The notes below the pieces were generated by a model. That model saw only the letters and a program-made list of their open reading frames with translations, was not told where the DNA came from and did no database searches. Below are positions 8,949 to 17,106 of a DNA stretch of 64,000 nucleotides, in pieces. Source of the stretch: Sulfitobacter sp. S190 (lineage in GTDB: Bacteria; Pseudomonadota; Alphaproteobacteria; Rhodobacterales; Rhodobacteraceae); assembly GCF_025141935.1 (NCBI RefSeq), contig NZ_CP081120.1, forward strand, positions 310,001-374,000, written 5' to 3'. The stretch's first letter is position 1; each line of letters starts with the position of its first letter. Made by a program: the position numbers and the translations under genes.

Positions 8949-10406
8949 ATGGCTACCGTACTCAAGAATATTTCCGAAATTCGCCGGTTTTTCCACCGCA
9001 ACGAAGATCCGATTTATTTCATCTCGGCGACGAACTTCAATTTGCTGGGGCTGGATGAATGGGTGAAGAATTTCAAGTACATCTGCTATATCGATTGCTA
9101 CGGGGGCAAGCATCCAAACGTGTTCTGCCCATCGGAACAGCCGCACGCGGAATTCCAGTCGATCGAGGACATCAACAACTACCTGCTGCAGCACAAGGAG
9201 GTCATCGACTTCATCAAAAAGCGCGGCGGCAAGCCGAAGTTCGTGTTCCTGATGTTCGATGAGGAAACCGAACGTCTGTCGAAGGAACTGGGGGCCGAGG
9301 TGTGGTTCCCCAAGGCCAAGCTGCGCACCGCGATGGACAACAAGATCGAAACGGTCCGTATCGGCAACAAGGCAGGCGTGCCTTCGGTGCCCAACACGCT
9401 GGCCGAGGTCAAATCCTACGAGGATCTGCGCAAGACTTGCGAAAAGGCCGGTATCGGTCACGATCTGGTGCTGCAATCCGCCTTCGGGGACAGCGGCCAC
9501 ACGACCTTTTTTATCAAGAGCGAAGCTGATTTCCGCCGCCACGAGCACGAGATCATCGGCGAAGGTGAAATCAAGATCATGAAGCGCATCAATTGCCGTG
9601 GTGCCGCGATCGAGGCCTGCGCCACCAAGGAAGGCACGATCGTCGGACCGCTGATGACAGAGTTGGTCGGTTTCAAGGAACTGACGCCCTATCGTGGCGG
9701 GTGGTGTGGCAACGAAATTCTTGCCACGGCCTTTCCTCCGAAGGTCCGCCAACAGGCGCGTGACTTGACCTTCAAGTTCGGTGAACAGCTGCGCAAGGAG
9801 GGGTATCGGGGCTACTTCGAGCTTGATTTCCTGATCGACAAGAAGACCGGCGATCTTTGGCTGGGTGAGTTGAACCCGCGCATCACCGGCGCGTCCTCGA
9901 TGACCAACCACGCCGCCTTTGCCCATGCGGACGCGCCTTTGTTCCTGTTCCACCTGCTCGAATTCTCGAAGAAGAAGTTCAATCTCGACGTGGATGAGCT
10001 GAACGCCCGCTGGGCCGATCCGGCAAACATCGACGGCTGGAGCCAGATGGTCATCAAGCATACCAAGGACAGTGTTGATATCTGTACACAGAGCCCCGAG
10101 ACCGGCATTTACAAGATGCTCGAGGACGGCTCCGTGGTGTTTGACCGGTTCGATTACCACCGCCGCGCCGTCGAGTCCGAAAACGAGGCGTTTTTCCTGC
10201 GCATCCTGCAACCGGGTGATTACCGCTACGAAGGGGCCGATATCGGTATCCTTGTGACGCGAGGTCGTTCCATGACGAAGGCTTTCCAGTTGAATGACAG
10301 GGCGAAAAAGTGGATTCACGGCATTCAAAGGGCTGTGGACGGAAAACCGCTGCCTGTCGCCTCGGCCAGCCCTGATCTTGCCGATCCGGCGTTCAAGATC
10401 CTGTAG
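8949..10406 (+). CDS. Stand-alone ATP-grasp ligase, unassigned substrate
   Basis: 485-residue ATP-grasp protein, starting at an ATG with AAGGAG upstream. A pre-ATP-grasp domain covers ~1-130, the nucleotide-binding lid region follows (MDNKIETVRIGNKAGVPSVP, then the Gly-rich FGDSGHTTFF), and the metal-binding end is ELDFLID ... LGELNPRITGASS near residues 295-320. Similar proteins are often called biotin carboxylase, but there is no biotinyl (MKM) domain, no carboxyltransferase gene and no biotin-carboxylase C-terminal domain. I therefore read it as a carboxylate-amine (or carboxylate-thiol) ligase that makes an acyl phosphate from ATP. The amine from the upstream decarboxylase is an attractive partner substrate, by inference from context only. 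Only 42 bases separate it from the decarboxylase and 21 from the C45 gene. Confidence 0.82.
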   Translation: MATVLKNISEIRRFFHRNEDPIYFISATNFNLLGLDEWVKNFKYICYIDCYGGKHPNVFCPSEQPHAEFQSIEDINNYLLQHKEVIDFIKKRGGKPKFVFLMFDEETERLSKELGAEVWFPKAKLRTAMDNKIETVRIGNKAGVPSVPNTLAEVKSYEDLRKTCEKAGIGHDLVLQSAFGDSGHTTFFIKSEADFRRHEHEIIGEGEIKIMKRINCRGAAIEACATKEGTIVGPLMTELVGFKELTPYRGGWCGNEILATAFPPKVRQQARDLTFKFGEQLRKEGYRGYFELDFLIDKKTGDLWLGELNPRITGASSMTNHAAFAHADAPLFLFHLLEFSKKKFNLDVDELNARWADPANIDGWSQMVIKHTKDSVDICTQSPETGIYKMLEDGSVVFDRFDYHRRAVESENEAFFLRILQPGDYRYEGADIGILVTRGRSMTKAFQLNDRAKKWIHGIQRAVDGKPLPVASASPDLADPAFKIL

Positions 10407-10427
10407 CAAGCGAAAGGCGCCCCCGGC

Positions 10428-11399
10428 ATGTATTGGCGCGCAATCTCAGAAGATACGCCCGGTCCCAAATGGGCCGGGCTTTTCCGCGAATACTGGCCGG
10501 AGTATCGCGCCTGGTGGCTGAAGGAGGGTGAGACCGCCCGCCCGACCTATGCCGAAAGCAGACGCGCGCTGGGCGTACACATGCCGGAACTCCTGCCGCT
10601 GTACGATCAGTTGTGCGAGCTGGCCGGTGGCACCGATCACGCAGCGCGGTTTCTCAGCTTTTACACACCACCGCCTTACCTTGCCGCCTGCAGCCAGGCG
10701 ATCTGGGCAGGAAAAGAGCCGGTGATGGTGCGCAACTATGACTACAATCCCAAGGCGTTCGACAGCCTTGTGCTCAAGACGCGCTGGATGGGCCGCGACG
10801 TGATGGGCACGTCCGACGGGCTGTGGGGTCTGGTCGATGGCGTGAATGACAAGGGCCTATCGATATCGCTGACGTTCGGCGGCCGCCGTGTCGCGGGCGA
10901 GGGGTTCGGCATTCCGCTGATTTTGCGTTACGCTCTGCAGGTCTGTGAAACCGCACAGGAAGCGGCAGAAGTGCTGGCCCGTGTGCCGACGCATATGAGC
11001 TACAACGTCACCGTGCTGGACCGCAAACGCGACTATCTGACCGTGATGATGGCACCCGACAGACCCGCGGTGGTCAGCCATGCCGCGGTGGCAACCAACC
11101 ATCAGGAAAACGTCGAGTGGGTGAGCCATGCGCGGTTCACGGCCACGGTGGAGCGCGAAAGGTTCCTGCTTCAGCGACTGCGTTTCCACCGGGATCCGGA
11201 GGAAAAATTCATCGGCGCGTTCCTCAAGCCACCGCTGTATTCCACCGCTTTCCGGCAGGGGTTTGGCACGCTCTACACCGCTGTTTACCGGCCGCGTCGC
11301 CGCCAGATGGAGCTGCGCTGGCCCGGTGTGACATGGCAGCTGTCCCTCAAGGATTTCGCCGAAGGTGCACGGGATGTCAGTTTGCCCGGAGCCGCGTGA
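10428..11399 (+). CDS. C45-like Ntn hydrolase / acyltransferase-family protein
   Basis: 323 residues, related to acyl-CoA:6-aminopenicillanate acyltransferase (peptidase C45) and choloylglycine-hydrolase-like Ntn enzymes. The key pattern is Cys88 at the start of CSQAIWAG, followed by MVRNYDYNP, the family's C...G...RNxD arrangement. Autoproteolysis before Cys88 would free it as the N-terminal nucleophile, leaving an ~87-residue alpha chain; this is known for the family and inferred here. Later motifs GVNDKGLSISLTFGG and VATNHQE also fit. No signal peptide is seen, so it probably acts in the cytoplasm on an amide made or imported by the neighbours. Its stop overlaps the start of the racemase gene by one base (TGATG). 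Confidence 0.8.
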   Translation: MYWRAISEDTPGPKWAGLFREYWPEYRAWWLKEGETARPTYAESRRALGVHMPELLPLYDQLCELAGGTDHAARFLSFYTPPPYLAACSQAIWAGKEPVMVRNYDYNPKAFDSLVLKTRWMGRDVMGTSDGLWGLVDGVNDKGLSISLTFGGRRVAGEGFGIPLILRYALQVCETAQEAAEVLARVPTHMSYNVTVLDRKRDYLTVMMAPDRPAVVSHAAVATNHQENVEWVSHARFTATVERERFLLQRLRFHRDPEEKFIGAFLKPPLYSTAFRQGFGTLYTAVYRPRRRQMELRWPGVTWQLSLKDFAEGARDVSLPGAA

Positions 11400-12517
11400 T
11401 GGCCGGACCGCTCGCATCGTTGAAGGTTGTGGAATTCGCGGGGCTTGGTCCCGCGCCGCTGGCCGGCCAACTGCTCGCCGATCTGGGGGCGCAGGTTGTC
11501 AGCATCGACCGCAAGCACACCGACGCAGATCCGACCGACATCAACAGACGCGGGAAACGCTCTGTCGTGTTGAACCTCAAATCGGCGGGCGGGATCGAGG
11601 TGGCGCGTCGTCTGATCGCCACATCCGACATATTGATCGAAGGGTTTCGCCCCGGCGTTATGGAGCGGCTGGGGTTGGGCCCCGATGACTGCCCCGATAC
11701 GCTGATTTACGGACGGATGACCGGCTGGGGTCAGTCCGGCCCACTGGCGAAAACGGCGGGCCATGACATCAACTATCTCGCGCTCACGGGTGCGTTGCAT
11801 GCGATGGGTGATGCCGATCGACCGCCGGTTCCGCCGCTGAACCTTGTTGCGGACTACGGCGGTGGATCGATGTTCTTGCTGCTGGGTGTGCTGGCGGCAG
11901 TGATCGAACGGGGCGTTTCCGGCAAGGGGCAGGTTGTGGATGCGGCCATGGTTGACGGTGTGCCCGCGATGATGGGGCTGATCCATGCGATGCTGGCGCG
12001 GGGCGACTGGACGCAGGACCGGCAATCCAACTGGCTGGACGGGGCGGCACCGTTTTATCGGTGCTACACCTGCAAATGCGGCGGCTACATCTCTGTCGGC
12101 GCGCTGGAGCCGCAGTTTCACGCGCTGTTGCTGGAAAAAGCGGGGCTGCCTGCCGCGGACGCGCAGACACAGAATGACCCCCGATCATGGGCAGATCGGC
12201 GGGCGGTCTATGCCCGTGCCTTTGCCCAACGCACCCGCGACGAATGGGCCGCTGTGTTCGACGGGACCGATGCTTGCGTGGCGCCCGTCTTGCGATTTGC
12301 CGAAGCGGCGCTGCACCCCCACATGGCCGCGCGCGGAACGTTTACATCGCCCGGCGGTATCCTGCAGGCCGCGCCTGCACCCCGTTTCGGGCGCAGCGTC
12401 CCGCCGCAACCAGCGCCGCCCCGTGGCGCGGGGGCCGACACCGCCGCCCTATTGGCGGAGCTGGGCTACGACAGCGCGGCACAGGCGCGATTGCACAAGG
12501 ACGGGGCATTGGAATAG
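11399..12517 (+). CDS. Alpha-methylacyl-CoA racemase-type enzyme (CaiB/BaiF superfamily)
   Basis: 372 residues. The frame extends further upstream, but the start at 11399 (TGATG overlap with the C45 gene) gives the normal N-terminus MAGPLASLKVVEFAGLGPAPLAGQLLADLGAQV. His122 (in AGHDINY) and Asp152 (in LVADYGGGSM) fall exactly at the positions of the catalytic pair of human and mycobacterial 2-methylacyl-CoA racemase. This favours racemisation of a 2-methylacyl-CoA over CoA transfer, which uses a different aspartate. The usual role is to convert (R)- to (S)-2-methylacyl-CoA so that beta-oxidation can proceed. Translational coupling to the C45 gene may mean a chiral acyl group is handled by both, or may simply reflect compact gene packing. 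Confidence 0.88.
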   Translation: MAGPLASLKVVEFAGLGPAPLAGQLLADLGAQVVSIDRKHTDADPTDINRRGKRSVVLNLKSAGGIEVARRLIATSDILIEGFRPGVMERLGLGPDDCPDTLIYGRMTGWGQSGPLAKTAGHDINYLALTGALHAMGDADRPPVPPLNLVADYGGGSMFLLLGVLAAVIERGVSGKGQVVDAAMVDGVPAMMGLIHAMLARGDWTQDRQSNWLDGAAPFYRCYTCKCGGYISVGALEPQFHALLLEKAGLPAADAQTQNDPRSWADRRAVYARAFAQRTRDEWAAVFDGTDACVAPVLRFAEAALHPHMAARGTFTSPGGILQAAPAPRFGRSVPPQPAPPRGAGADTAALLAELGYDSAAQARLHKDGALE

Positions 12518-12590
12518 CGCGCGGCGGCACAAATCCGATCATTCGACGCTACCCATATGCACCCCCGTCCAAAGGGACTATATAGAGCCT

Positions 12591-13238
12591 ATGAAAGACG
12601 CTGACGCCTCCGACCTTGACGCTCCGCTGGAAGACCTGATCGTCTGCCCCGTGTGCGATGCGACCTACCAGCTGGCCCAGCCAGCCAAAGGCGAGCGTGC
12701 GGTATGTGTGCGCTGCCACAAGGTGCTGATCGCGCCGCGTCTCAAAGCAGGGGTGCAGATCATCGCGGTGGCGATTTCCGTGGTGATCCTGACGGTTGCG
12801 GCATCGATCTTTCCTTTTCTGAACATCTCGGCAGCAGGCAAATCGAACTCCGTGTCCATCATTGACGCAGCTTTGTCCTTTACCGAAGGGCCGCTGCTGC
12901 TTTTGTCACTTCTGACAGCGGGTTTCATAATTCTGATTCCGCTCGCCCGGATGATCCTGACGCTCTATGTTCTTGTGCCCGTTGTGCGTGATAAACCGCC
13001 CGCGCGCCACGCGATGCGCGCGTTTCGCTATTCAGAAGCATTGCGCCCGTGGTCGATGGCCGAGATTTTTGCGATCGGCTGTGCGGTGGCGCTGGTCAAG
13101 GTGGCGGATCTGGCAACGGTCGGTTTCGGACCGGCGTTCTGGATGTTCGGATGTCTGGTGGTTCTTGTGATGGTGCAGGACGGATTTATGTGCAAATGGT
13201 CGGTATGGAATTCACTGGAACACCCACGCCGACGGTAA
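12591..13238 (+). CDS. pqiA: Paraquat-inducible protein A-like membrane protein (first half)
   Basis: 215 residues with an N-terminal zinc-ribbon (CPVCDATYQL ... CVRCHKVL) and about four transmembrane helices, i.e. one half of the E. coli PqiA architecture. The ATG at 12591 is chosen because the frame upstream lies inside the racemase gene. PqiA-type proteins form the inner-membrane part of the PqiABC system that moves lipids between envelope membranes. The second half is encoded by the next, overlapping gene. A TATATA-like stretch just before the start could belong to a promoter, so the pqi operon may be transcribed separately from the cluster upstream. Confidence 0.85.
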   Translation: MKDADASDLDAPLEDLIVCPVCDATYQLAQPAKGERAVCVRCHKVLIAPRLKAGVQIIAVAISVVILTVAASIFPFLNISAAGKSNSVSIIDAALSFTEGPLLLLSLLTAGFIILIPLARMILTLYVLVPVVRDKPPARHAMRAFRYSEALRPWSMAEIFAIGCAVALVKVADLATVGFGPAFWMFGCLVVLVMVQDGFMCKWSVWNSLEHPRRR

Positions 13239-13855
13239 CGGCCCGCGAAGCGGGGCTGGTGGCATGCACACGGTGCACCCGTGCCTGGCCGCGCGGTACG
13301 CCCACCTGCGGGCGGTGCGGTGCAAAGCTGGTGTCAAGAGATCGCAAGAGCCTGCAACGGGTCTGGGCGCTGTGGCTGGTGGGCTTCATGGCCTATATCC
13401 CGGCAAATCTTTATCCGATGTTGTCGACGCAGCAATTGTTGCAGGTGCACGAAAGCACGATCATCGGCGGCGCGGTAGAACTTGCACAATACGGGTCGTG
13501 GGGCGTGGCGGGCATCATTCTGTTCGCGTCTGTCGTCATTCCGCTTGGCAAATTCTGGGCAATTGCCTTTCTTGCGATCAGCGTACGGGCCGAAAACAGC
13601 GGGCGCCACCACCAAAGGCTGTGGCTGTACGAAGTCGTGGAATACATCGGGCGGTGGTCGATGATCGATATCTTCGTGGTCGCCATCCTCTCCGCATTGG
13701 TGCAATTACAGGGACTTGTATCGATCCAACCCGGTCCTGCGGCTTTCTTTTTTGCGCTATCCGTGATCTTTACCATGTTGTCGGCGCAGGCCTTTGATCC
13801 CAGAATGATCTGGGATGCCTACGACCCAGAAAACGAAGGGCCGTCTGATGGCTGA
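13196..13855 (+). CDS. pqiA: Paraquat-inducible protein A-like membrane protein (second half)
   Basis: 219 residues, overlapping the previous gene by 43 bases in another frame; 13205 is an alternative ATG. It repeats the same design: a zinc ribbon (CTRCTRAW ... CGRCGAKL) followed by four hydrophobic helices, with the PANLYPML and ELAQYGSWGVAGIILFASVVIPLGK motifs characteristic of PqiA. In E. coli the two halves are one ~417-residue protein; here they are separate, and both look intact rather than broken by a recent frameshift because each has its own N-terminal zinc ribbon. The stop overlaps the start of pqiB by 8 bases. Confidence 0.85.
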   Translation: MVGMEFTGTPTPTVTAREAGLVACTRCTRAWPRGTPTCGRCGAKLVSRDRKSLQRVWALWLVGFMAYIPANLYPMLSTQQLLQVHESTIIGGAVELAQYGSWGVAGIILFASVVIPLGKFWAIAFLAISVRAENSGRHHQRLWLYEVVEYIGRWSMIDIFVVAILSALVQLQGLVSIQPGPAAFFFALSVIFTMLSAQAFDPRMIWDAYDPENEGPSDG

Positions 13856-15932
13856 AACTCCTCCTCCGGTCCATATCCGGCCAGCCCGCAAGCCGCGCTT
13901 TTCCGGAGCATCCGTAATCTGGCTGATCCCGTTGCTGGCGCTTGTCGCGGCGCTGGCCGTGGCGGTGCAGAACTACAATTCCCGCGGTCCGCTGATCGTG
14001 GTGGCGTTTCAGGATGGGGCCGGCATTGCTGCCGGCGAAACCGAATTGCGTTACCGCGACATTTCGGTGGGCAAAGTCGAAAAGGTCGGTTTCAGCAGCG
14101 GTCTGGGGCAGGTCGAGGCGCATATCCGCGTCAAGAAGGACATCGCGCCCTATATCGACAACGGCTCTGTGTTCTGGATCGTCGAACCCGAAGTGTCGGC
14201 CCGTGGCATCACGGGTCTGAGCACGGTGTTGAGCGGCGTTTATATTCAGGGGTCGTGGGATGACAACATCGGTTTGACGTCGGACCGGTTTGTCGGGTCG
14301 TCACAACCGCCCCTTATCCGGCCGGGAGAAAGCGGGCTGCAACTTGCGTTCCGCACCACCACCAACGGGGAGTTGACGGATAATGCGCCGATCCTGTTCC
14401 GCGGTATCGAGGTCGGGCGTGTCGGCAAGGCCCAGATTGCCAACAGCGGGGCCTTTGCGATCGTAGAGGCGCTGATTTACGACAGCCACCGTGATTTGAT
14501 CAATTCGTCGACCCGGTTCTGGGATGTCTCGGGCGTGAGTGTCAGCATCGGGCCGGGCGGCGCGGATGTCGAGTTTTCCTCGCTTGCGACGCTGGTGGGC
14601 GGCGGGCTCACCTTTGATACATTCGTGTCGGGAGGGGAGCCCGTGCAGGACGGCGCGGTTTTCGAGGTTTATGGCGACAAGGACAGCGCCCGCAACAGCC
14701 TGTTCACCGCATCCGAAGTCGAACCGCTGCAGATCAGTGTGATTTTTGAAGAGAACATCTCGGGTCTGGCGACCGGTGCGGATGTCGAACTGAGCGGGTT
14801 CAAGGTGGGCGTTGTGGACAGCCTGTCGGGCGTTGTCGATACCGATCAATTCGGCGACAGCCGCGTGCGTCTGAACGTGATCCTCGCCATTCAGCCCGCA
14901 CGACTGGGGTTGAAAGACGAGGTGACCGCAGATGCCGCGTTGCAGTTCTTGGCCGAAAGGGTGCAGGAGGGGCTGCGCGCGCGCCTTGCGTCGGCCAGTC
15001 TGCTGACGGGCGGTTTGAAGGTCGAGCTGGTGGAAGTGGAGGATCCGTTCCCCGCCACATTGACCACATCGGGCGCCGATCTGCCGATTTTTCCGACCAC
15101 GCAGAGCGAAACATCCGACGCCGCCGCGACGGTCGAAGGGGTATTCAACCGCATCAACAACCTCCCGATCGAAGAGTTGTTGAACAGCGCGATACGGTTC
15201 CTCGACAACGCCGATGCGCTTGTGTCGAGTGAAGATATTCGCCAGACCCCCGGTGACGTGCGCACGCTGGTCGGTGATCTTTCCGAACTGCTGACATCGG
15301 ACGACATCAAGAACGTACCGGTTGCGCTGAACGCGACGCTCGTGCGGATCGAGGATCTGGTGGCCGATCTGGAAGAGCAACGTGTGACCGATATTCTGGT
15401 GCAAGCACTGACGGATGCCTCCGATGCCGCCAATTCTGTCACCTCATCTGTCGAGGGGGTGCCGGAACTGGTCGAAGACCTGCAAGAGGTCGCGGCGAAG
15501 GCCAACAGCCTCGAGCTCAATGCGCTTCTCGAGGAGCTGACCGTGCTGACGCGGTCCGCGGACGCGCTGGTGTCGAGCCCGGATACAGCCGAGTTGCCCG
15601 CAGCGCTCAAGGGCGCGCTGGACGAAGTCAATGCAACCCTTGGAGAGTTGCGTGCGGGGGGGGCGGTGACGAATGTAAACCAGACACTTGCGTCGGCACG
15701 CAACGCCGCCGACAGCATCGCGGTGTCCGCGCAGGATTTGCCGCGGGTGGTAAACCGGATTTCCGCTTTGCTGACGCAGGCCAGCCGTACCATCGAAGGC
15801 TACAACAAGGGTGACCAGATCAGCCGCTCGGCGGAAAATACCCTGCGTGACATCAGCGAGGCGGCAGATGCCCTCGCCAAGCTTGCGCGTACTATCGAAC
15901 GCAATCCGAACTCCTTGCTGTTGGGAAGATGA
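13848..15932 (+). CDS. pqiB: PqiB-like MCE/MlaD protein
   Basis: 694-residue inner-membrane-anchored periplasmic protein. One N-terminal helix (~23-42) is followed by three MCE domains, at about residues 45-130, 160-260 and 290-410. The first shows the typical LRYRDISVGKVEKV pattern and the second ILFRGIEVGRVGK. The C-terminal ~250 residues are predicted helical, rich in Leu, Ala, Asp and Asn, and repetitive, matching the long coiled-coil needle by which PqiB hexamers span the periplasm. The family moves lipids between the inner and outer membranes. The gene overlaps pqiA and is followed directly by the lipoprotein gene, giving a compact pqiAABC operon. Confidence 0.9.
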   Translation: MAETPPPVHIRPARKPRFSGASVIWLIPLLALVAALAVAVQNYNSRGPLIVVAFQDGAGIAAGETELRYRDISVGKVEKVGFSSGLGQVEAHIRVKKDIAPYIDNGSVFWIVEPEVSARGITGLSTVLSGVYIQGSWDDNIGLTSDRFVGSSQPPLIRPGESGLQLAFRTTTNGELTDNAPILFRGIEVGRVGKAQIANSGAFAIVEALIYDSHRDLINSSTRFWDVSGVSVSIGPGGADVEFSSLATLVGGGLTFDTFVSGGEPVQDGAVFEVYGDKDSARNSLFTASEVEPLQISVIFEENISGLATGADVELSGFKVGVVDSLSGVVDTDQFGDSRVRLNVILAIQPARLGLKDEVTADAALQFLAERVQEGLRARLASASLLTGGLKVELVEVEDPFPATLTTSGADLPIFPTTQSETSDAAATVEGVFNRINNLPIEELLNSAIRFLDNADALVSSEDIRQTPGDVRTLVGDLSELLTSDDIKNVPVALNATLVRIEDLVADLEEQRVTDILVQALTDASDAANSVTSSVEGVPELVEDLQEVAAKANSLELNALLEELTVLTRSADALVSSPDTAELPAALKGALDEVNATLGELRAGGAVTNVNQTLASARNAADSIAVSAQDLPRVVNRISALLTQASRTIEGYNKGDQISRSAENTLRDISEAADALAKLARTIERNPNSLLLGR

Positions 15933-15933
15933 T

Positions 15934-16491
15934 ATGATGATCCTCAAGAACCTGATGCTGGCCGCTACGATTGGCCTTCTTGCCGCGTGCGGCAATCCCG
16001 ATCGCATTGCCGTGACATCCCCCGCGATCAACGAAAACATACGGATCGGTTTCCGGTCGGTCGAGGTAAAGGACGTGTCGTTGCCCAGCTATGCGGCGGC
16101 GGATGAAATCGCGCAGCAGGGGCCGGACGGAACGCTAGTGACATCGTCGGTGCTGTGGGCGGATGCGCCCGAACGCGCGGTGGCGCTTGAAATCAGCCGC
16201 AATCTGGCGCGGCTTTCCGGGGCGCGGATTGCATCCGAGCCGTGGCCGTTTGAGGAAGAGCCTGCCGCATCCCTTGACGTGCGGTTTGCCGATCTTGTCG
16301 CGGGCACGGACGGTGTGTTCCGCGCGACGGGCCAGTATTTCGTCGGCGTGTATCAGGGGCGCGAACGCTCGGGCCTGTTTGATCTGAGTGTGGCGTATGA
16401 CCCTGCGGCCGGACCGGCGGCGATTGCGCAGGCGCGTGGCCGCGTGGTGCTGGATCTGACCAAATTCATCGCGCGCAACGGTTTGCGGTAG
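15934..16491 (+). CDS. pqiC: PqiC-like outer-membrane lipoprotein (ABC-type transport auxiliary, DUF330)
   Basis: 185 residues starting one base after the pqiB stop. The lipoprotein signal has the lipobox LAAC with Cys19 as the lipidated residue. The mature domain fits the PqiC/YmbA family: VLWADAPERAVALEISRNLARLSGARI, then a beta-rich C-terminal half. In the Pqi system this protein forms an outer-membrane ring that docks on PqiB. A second ATG at 15937 would also keep the signal sequence. The 45-base gap to smpB has no terminator that I can see. Confidence 0.85.
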   Translation: MMILKNLMLAATIGLLAACGNPDRIAVTSPAINENIRIGFRSVEVKDVSLPSYAAADEIAQQGPDGTLVTSSVLWADAPERAVALEISRNLARLSGARIASEPWPFEEEPAASLDVRFADLVAGTDGVFRATGQYFVGVYQGRERSGLFDLSVAYDPAAGPAAIAQARGRVVLDLTKFIARNGLR

Positions 16492-16536
16492 GCTTGTCCC
16501 TTGCGGGGGCGGTGCTGCCGCCCTACATCTGGCCCA

Positions 16537-17025
16537 ATGGCACAGGTAAAATCATCCACGAAATCCGACCCGAACTACAAGGTCATCGCCGAAAACCGGC
16601 GTGCACGGTATGACTATGCAATCGATGATGACATCGAGTGCGGCATCATGCTGGAGGGGTCAGAGGTCAAATCGCTTCGCTCCGGCGGATCGAATATCGC
16701 CGAAAGCTATGCTTCGGTAGAGGACGGTGAGCTGTGGCTGACCAACAGCTATATTGCGCCCTACAAGCAGGCCAAGACATTCGGTCACGAGGAACGCCGC
16801 CGGCGCAAGTTGCTTGTATCGCGCAAGGAGCTGGCCAACCTGTGGAACGCCACGCAGCGCAAAGGCATGACGCTGGTGCCATTGGTGATGTACTTCAACC
16901 ACCGCGGCATGGCGAAGATCAAGCTGGGCATCGCCAAGGGCAAGAAGAACCACGACAAACGCGAAACAGCCGCCAAGCGCGACTGGAACCGCCAGAAATC
17001 GCGGCTGTTGAAAGACCACAGTTAA
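16537..17025 (+). CDS. smpB: SsrA-binding protein SmpB
   Basis: 162 residues; binds tmRNA and delivers it to stalled ribosomes for trans-translation. Recognised by [35 protein letters not shown] and the [10 protein letters not shown] segment, ending in the basic disordered tail ([19 protein letters not shown]) that enters the mRNA channel. The start at 16537 is chosen because it gives the family's usual short N-terminus; a longer in-frame version from 16501 adds a non-conserved stretch. No strong ribosome site is visible. The tmRNA gene itself is not in the window. Confidence 0.96.
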   Translation: MAQVKSSTKSDPNYKVIAENRRARYDYAIDDDIECGIMLEGSEVKSLRSGGSNIAESYASVEDGELWLTNSYIAPYKQAKTFGHEERRRRKLLVSRKELANLWNATQRKGMTLVPLVMYFNHRGMAKIKLGIAKGKKNHDKRETAAKRDWNRQKSRLLKDHS

Positions 17026-17106
17026 GCGCTTTTGCGTGACCTCGCACTTGTCAGTGATGGGGCGGAGCGGTAGCAACGGGCAAACCCATTGCAACGGGGG
17101 CTTCCC

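Noticed and set aside
8949..10406. Biotin carboxylase as the name of the ATP-grasp protein
   Set aside because: The biotinyl domain, carboxyltransferase partner and biotin-carboxylase C-terminal domain are not present.
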